Below, piece by piece: positions 44,901 through 50,900 of a stretch of DNA of 64,000 bases (position 1 is the first letter of the stretch; the number at the start of each line of letters is the position of its first letter). Source of the stretch: Phymorhynchus buccinoides. Lineage: Eukaryota; Mollusca; Gastropoda; Neogastropoda; Raphitomidae. The stretch spans positions 50,409,955 to 50,473,954 of the forward strand of contig CM065684.1 of assembly GCA_017654935.2 (NCBI GenBank), in the 5' to 3' direction. The translations under genes and the position numbers were made by a program. Below the pieces are notes generated by a model that was not told the origin of the DNA, ran no database searches, and worked only from the letters and a program-made list of their open reading frames with translations.

Positions 44901-47900
44901 GAACCCCATACACTTTTTCAACCCCACCCCTATTTTCGCACGGGACTCATGCCAAGAGTTATATCCCTAAATAGTTTTTTTGTTGACAGTTTTATGACAT
45001 TTTCCTTTTAGTAACGCGGTTTTAGTAGTTACTAAGAAATGAATATGTTTAAAATAATCATTATATTCTAACAATGCAAACGTTTTAGCGATATACTTTT
45101 CACAAACATAAATAAACTTGTATATTTTCAAAAAATGTCTTGCACCACTGGGAGTTCCCCATACTATGCTAGCACGATCAATCACAGAGAGAGTAGGTCA
45201 GTTCATTCACAATTTTGTCATTTCATTCTTACGTCATCTTAGCCATACGTCATTCATTCATGAAACCACAGAGAGAGTAGGCCATTTCATTCACAATTTC
45301 GTCATTTCATTCTTACGTCATCTTATTCGTACTTCATTCATTCACTGAAACCCTTTATTAGTGTTTCTTACGACACAGTCAGCCACAAGGGGAAAATTAG
45401 CGCCACCTGTATGCCGCATATCCCCTTAACACTGTTGCCGTTCCTTGCTGTGGTTTCAGGCTCTGCGGGCGTCCAACATTGACCTGGAGACATCTTCCAC
45501 TGTGCAGGCAGAAATATCCAGCGGATGGACGTAAGGCAGTCACAGTGAATTGGGGGGAGGGGGATGCTGGAGATGAGAGATGAGGGAGAGCGAGTGTTTG
45601 TGTCTGTGTTTGTGAGACAGTGAGAGGCAGAGAGAGGTTCTGATTTTGACACAATAATAATAATAATAATAATAATGGGAATTTATATAGCGCTCTTTCT
45701 CACATGAGCTCAGTGCGCTTTGTATTGATAACAAGAACATTAAAGGCAAACAAATAATGAATCTTTAGAAAGTAAAATAAACACGATGATTGCACGCAAC
45801 ATTCTCTTACTTCCTCACACACACACACACTCGCACGTATGCACGCCTGCATGCACGCAGGCACACACACACACATACTTACACAAACACACACACACAT
45901 GAACGCACATACACACACACTCGCACGTATGCACGCCTGCATGCACGCAGGCACACACACACACATACTTACACAAACACACACACACATGAACGCACAT
46001 ACACACACATACACGCATGCACACACTCACACACAATTATACAAGAGTAAAAAATACTAAAATAGTTACAATATGAAAATTTTAAGAAGAAACATAGACG
46101 CACAATGTTCCATGTGTGCCTGTGTCTATTGAATTCTTCTCTCTGAACTGTGTTCATGTTTTGTTTACAGATAACAAAATCATTGAGATGTGTTTGTGTG
46201 TCTTTGCACATAGAATGTTTGTGAAGGTAATGTGTACGCTCATGAGAAAGAGTGAGAGTTGTTTTTGTGTGTGTGTGTCTGTCCGTGTGTACCTTTTTTT
46301 TTTTACTGTAATGCACACCTGATGATAAGGTGCACCCCCCAAAATGTAACACAAAATTCAGGTTTTGTTCCTCTATTTTCTTACTATGTTATCAGTCACA
46401 TTATAAGGTGCAGGGGTCTCAGTCTGGGGAAAAAACGTATCGCGTTATAGTCCGTAAAATACAGTATATTCTTCTTCTTCTTCTGCGTTCCCAGGCCATA
46501 TGGTCATAATGGGTAAGGTACATATGTGTCCGTTTTTCAGTTTTCACTGGTCTCCCTGCTGCGTACAGCCGACACATTCCGATTTCGGAGGAGCTCAAAG
46601 GAGAAAAATTAGTGGGAAGATTTTTTTGGAAAAAAGGCAGGAGAATGGGGCCAATAAGTCAGAAAGATAGTAGATGATAGAAAGCAAAGGGAAAAGGCAG
46701 AGTCAAAGAGAGTGGCAGATTAGAGGAAGTTACAAGCACAGAACTTCCAGAAGGTAGGGGAGCTATTTTACGAAAGACCCCCCGGTATCCCCACGGGGAG
46801 AAAATATGGAATATAATTATGCTCCTCTGTATGTGTGTGTTTGTGTGTGTTTTTAATTATGCTCCTCTGTATGTGTGTGTTTGTGTGTGTTTTTAATTAT
46901 GCTCCTCTGTATGTGTGTGTTTGTGTGTGTTTTTAATTATGCTCCTCTGTATGTATGTGTTTGTGTGTGTTTTTAATTATGCTCCTCTGTATGTATGTGT
47001 TTGTGTGTGTTTTTAATTTGCTTTTATGCATATTGATATGTGCATGTTCACATGGTTTTGTATGATGTGTCTGTGTCTTTATGCGTCATGCATTGGTGGT
47101 AGTTGTGGCAGTCACTGACGGGGCGTGCACAGTCTGTTGAAACGTTTCAGGTACCTGAACTTTGAGACCAACATTGTCGTCCTGAAGAAGGTCCCCCCTC
47201 AGGGATCAACCGTGCAAAGGTCAGGGGGCTTTCTTCAGTACTTGGGTCCTTCAAAATGTCTATGTCTGTCTGTCTGTCTCTCTGCTGACACCCCCTGCCC
47301 CCCTTCTCTTTCTCTCTGTCTCTCTTTCTCTCTCCCTCTCTCTGTAATTGATTTTCCACCTAGTGATGAATCAATTCTGAAACTTTTTATCTTATGATAT
47401 CTTTAAAATAATGTTCATGTTTTTGTTTTTGTTTGTTTGTTGTTGTTGTATTTTTGTAGATTTTGTTTCCTTATTGATTTTGCCTTTTGTATTGTATTTT
47501 TGAGGGCCGGATGAAAAAAAGTCGGTTGTGCTTATTCCATTTGTTTCCCTCATTAAAAAACATTCGTTCGTTCGTTCGTTCTCTCGCTCTCTCTCACTTT
47601 CTTCTTTCTCTTTCTCTCTTTTCACCATGTTTTCCTCAATCTCTTTCTCATTCTCTCTGTGTCTCCTTCACTCTTTCGTTGTTTAAATTATTTCGGTTGA
47701 AGAAATCAACTATGCTTTAAAAAAAAAAGAAGAGTTTTCATAACAAAAACATTATCACTACTATCAGCACAGCAAGTGAATAAAACATGTTTACTTTTAA
47801 TACCCAACTCACAGAATGATTTGAGGCACGGAAAGTGATTAAATGAAGTTACTTTTCATGCCAAACTGATGCACAGCAAGTCATTAAACAAAATTACCAT

Positions 47901-50900
47901 ACTTTTTATACACCAAACTGATAGAATGATTTGTTGCACAGCAATGTGATTAATTAGTGACTGTCTCCCATTATTAATCGAATGATTTGATGCACAGCAA
48001 GTGATTAAAACAAAGTTACTTTTCATACCAAGCTGACAGAATGATTTGAAGCCAGTGGTTAAAACAAAGTTACTTTTCATACCAAACTGACAGAATGATT
48101 TGAAGCCAGTGGTTAAAACAAAGTTACTTTTCATACCAAACTGACAGAATGATTTGAAGCCAGTGGTTAAAACAAAGTTACTTTTCATACCAAACTGACA
48201 GAATGATTTGATGCACAGCAAGTGATTAATAGAATTTTACTTTTCATGCCAAACTGATAGAATGATTTGCTGCACAGCAAGTGATCAATAGAATGTTACT
48301 TTTCATACCAAACTGATAGAATGATTTTATGCACAGTAAGTGATCAATGGAAAGTTATTTTTTATACCAAACTGAAAAAATCATTTGAGGGACATCAATA
48401 ATAATAATAATAATAAACGGACACTTATATAGCGCTTTTTATCGAGCACAAAGCGGTTTACAATCAGCATTGAAACACTCACATACGCACACACACGCAC
48501 AACAGACACACACGCATGTACGTGCACGCATGCGAGTGAACGCGTTCTTGCACACAGACATACACACACAGACCCACCCACATTTCATCAAGCACACAGA
48601 AAACATGCTCACTGAAATGCACACACACTTACACAAACATACACTTGTACAAGCATGTGCACACACACACACACACATGCACACACATGCACTCACGTAC
48701 ACAAAACACATGTGCACTCACACTCACAGACACAGTCATACTCGCACACACTCACTCCCCCCCACCCCCTCTCTCTAGCCGAACACAATCTCTCCTGTGC
48801 ACATATACACTAATACACATGCAAGCACATATGCACACACAGCACACTCACACACACACACACCTGCTCGGAAGCGCGGCCGTGGGCGCACGCACACTCA
48901 CACTCGCGCACAAATTACATACATACAAACATAGGACATACTTCGCACAATCTCACACACACACATCGCACAATCACACACACATACGCATGCATGCACA
49001 TAAACACACGCATACGCACGCATGCATGCACACACACACACGCGCACATGGAGATGGGGGATGTTATGATTTGACAGACTCTATAGTGCACATGGATTGA
49101 TGTTGCCTGGTGTTGTGTGCAGCTACATTGGCAAGGGCTTCATTCTGGCTCCTCCCAAGACAGTGTGGGACGCTGTCCGCAACCCGCGCACACGCTTCAC
49201 CTATGATGAAACCTTGAAGGTAGGAGACCTGAAATATGTCTGTGTTCACATGTGCATGTCTTTCCATCTGTGTGTGTGTCTGTGAATGTGTGTTGGTATG
49301 TGTATGTCTATATGTTTTTGTGTGAATTATGTGCATGTCAGTACACGCATGCATTTATTCATTTCTGTCTGTTCATACATAATTAAAAAAATTACATGTT
49401 TATGTGTGCATTTTTGGTTAAATTTAGCATTTTCACATAAACTGACTTTGACGGTTACTATTCTGCGTAGCTTTTGTCTCGTATGAAATGGAAACATCTA
49501 TAGTAATAATGCACATTATTATTTCAAGACAGATGTGTAGCAACATGATGGAATAAACAGCTCCAAAATCTGGTTTCTGTTGTTAATGTGATGCGTTCTG
49601 TACACTAGTATTCCTTTGATTTCTTTCTTCTTTTGTTTTCTTTTTCTTTCTTTCAGAAAGTGGACATAGTGGAACAAGTTGCGCAGGGAATCAAAATTGG
49701 TAAGTCTGCTCAATCTGTCAATGTTTTGCCGTGTTATTGAACATTTTATTGTCAGCGTGAACATAAAGTTTGCAAGATGTTATGTGGTGATCGAAGAACA
49801 CTAGTTTTTGTCTTTGTCAAGTTTTAAATCCACCATTTATTTTGTTTTAGATTTGTGCATGTACAATTTGTATGGTAGGATTTTCTTTTCTAGGAATGAC
49901 TAAATGATTTAGCAAATTATGAATATAAAAGAAATAGTTTTTATTATTTGATGTGAGGATTTTTCTGTGCAGTTGAATCGATAAAATCTCTCCCAGCCCC
50001 AGTACAATCTCTTCTGTGTGTGTGTGGGGGGCATTGTTTCAGTGAAACTGTGCCAGGAAGACATCTATGGGTATAATTTCAGTGCATCTTTGCTGATTAA
50101 CTGTTTTTTATTTATTTATTTATTTATTAAGACAACTTTTATAGCGCCTAATCTTTAAGCTCTAAGCGCTTCTGTCCAGTGCACCTGCACTGTAGGGTAT
50201 CACTTTAGTGTATCTGTACCACAGGGCACAGCAGTTGTTGCACAAAATATGTATGGGTATGGTTTCAGTGCATTTGCACTTAATGTGCATTGCTTCAATG
50301 CAGTACTGATAATTATTCTTTACCAGCGGTTGGGATTGTTTCAGGGCACCTGTACTGATTGGATATGTTTCAGTACACCTGTACTGTACATGTACTGCTT
50401 CAGTGTACCTGTACTGATTGGATATTGTTTCAGTACTTATGTACTGTTTCAGTGTACCTGTACTGATTGGCTATTGTTTCAGTACATCTGCACTGTACAT
50501 GTACTGCTTCAGTGTACCTGTACTGATTGGATATTGTTTCAGTGCACTGCACTGTGCATGTACTGCTTCAGTGTACCTGTACTGATTGGATATTGTTTCA
50601 GTGCACCTGCACTGTACATGTACTGCTTCAGTGTACCTGTACTGATTGGATATTGTTTCAGTGCACCTGCGCTGTGCATGTACTGTTTCATTATACCTGT
50701 ACTGATTGGATATTGTTTCAGTACACCTGTGCCATACATGTACTGTTTCAGTGTACCTGTACTGATTGGATATTCAGTATGTATGCACTGTACATGTACT
50801 GTTCCAATGTACCTGTACTGATTGGATATTTTCAGTGCACCTGCACCATACATGTACTGCTTCAGTGTACCTGTACTGATTGGATATTGTTTCAGTACAC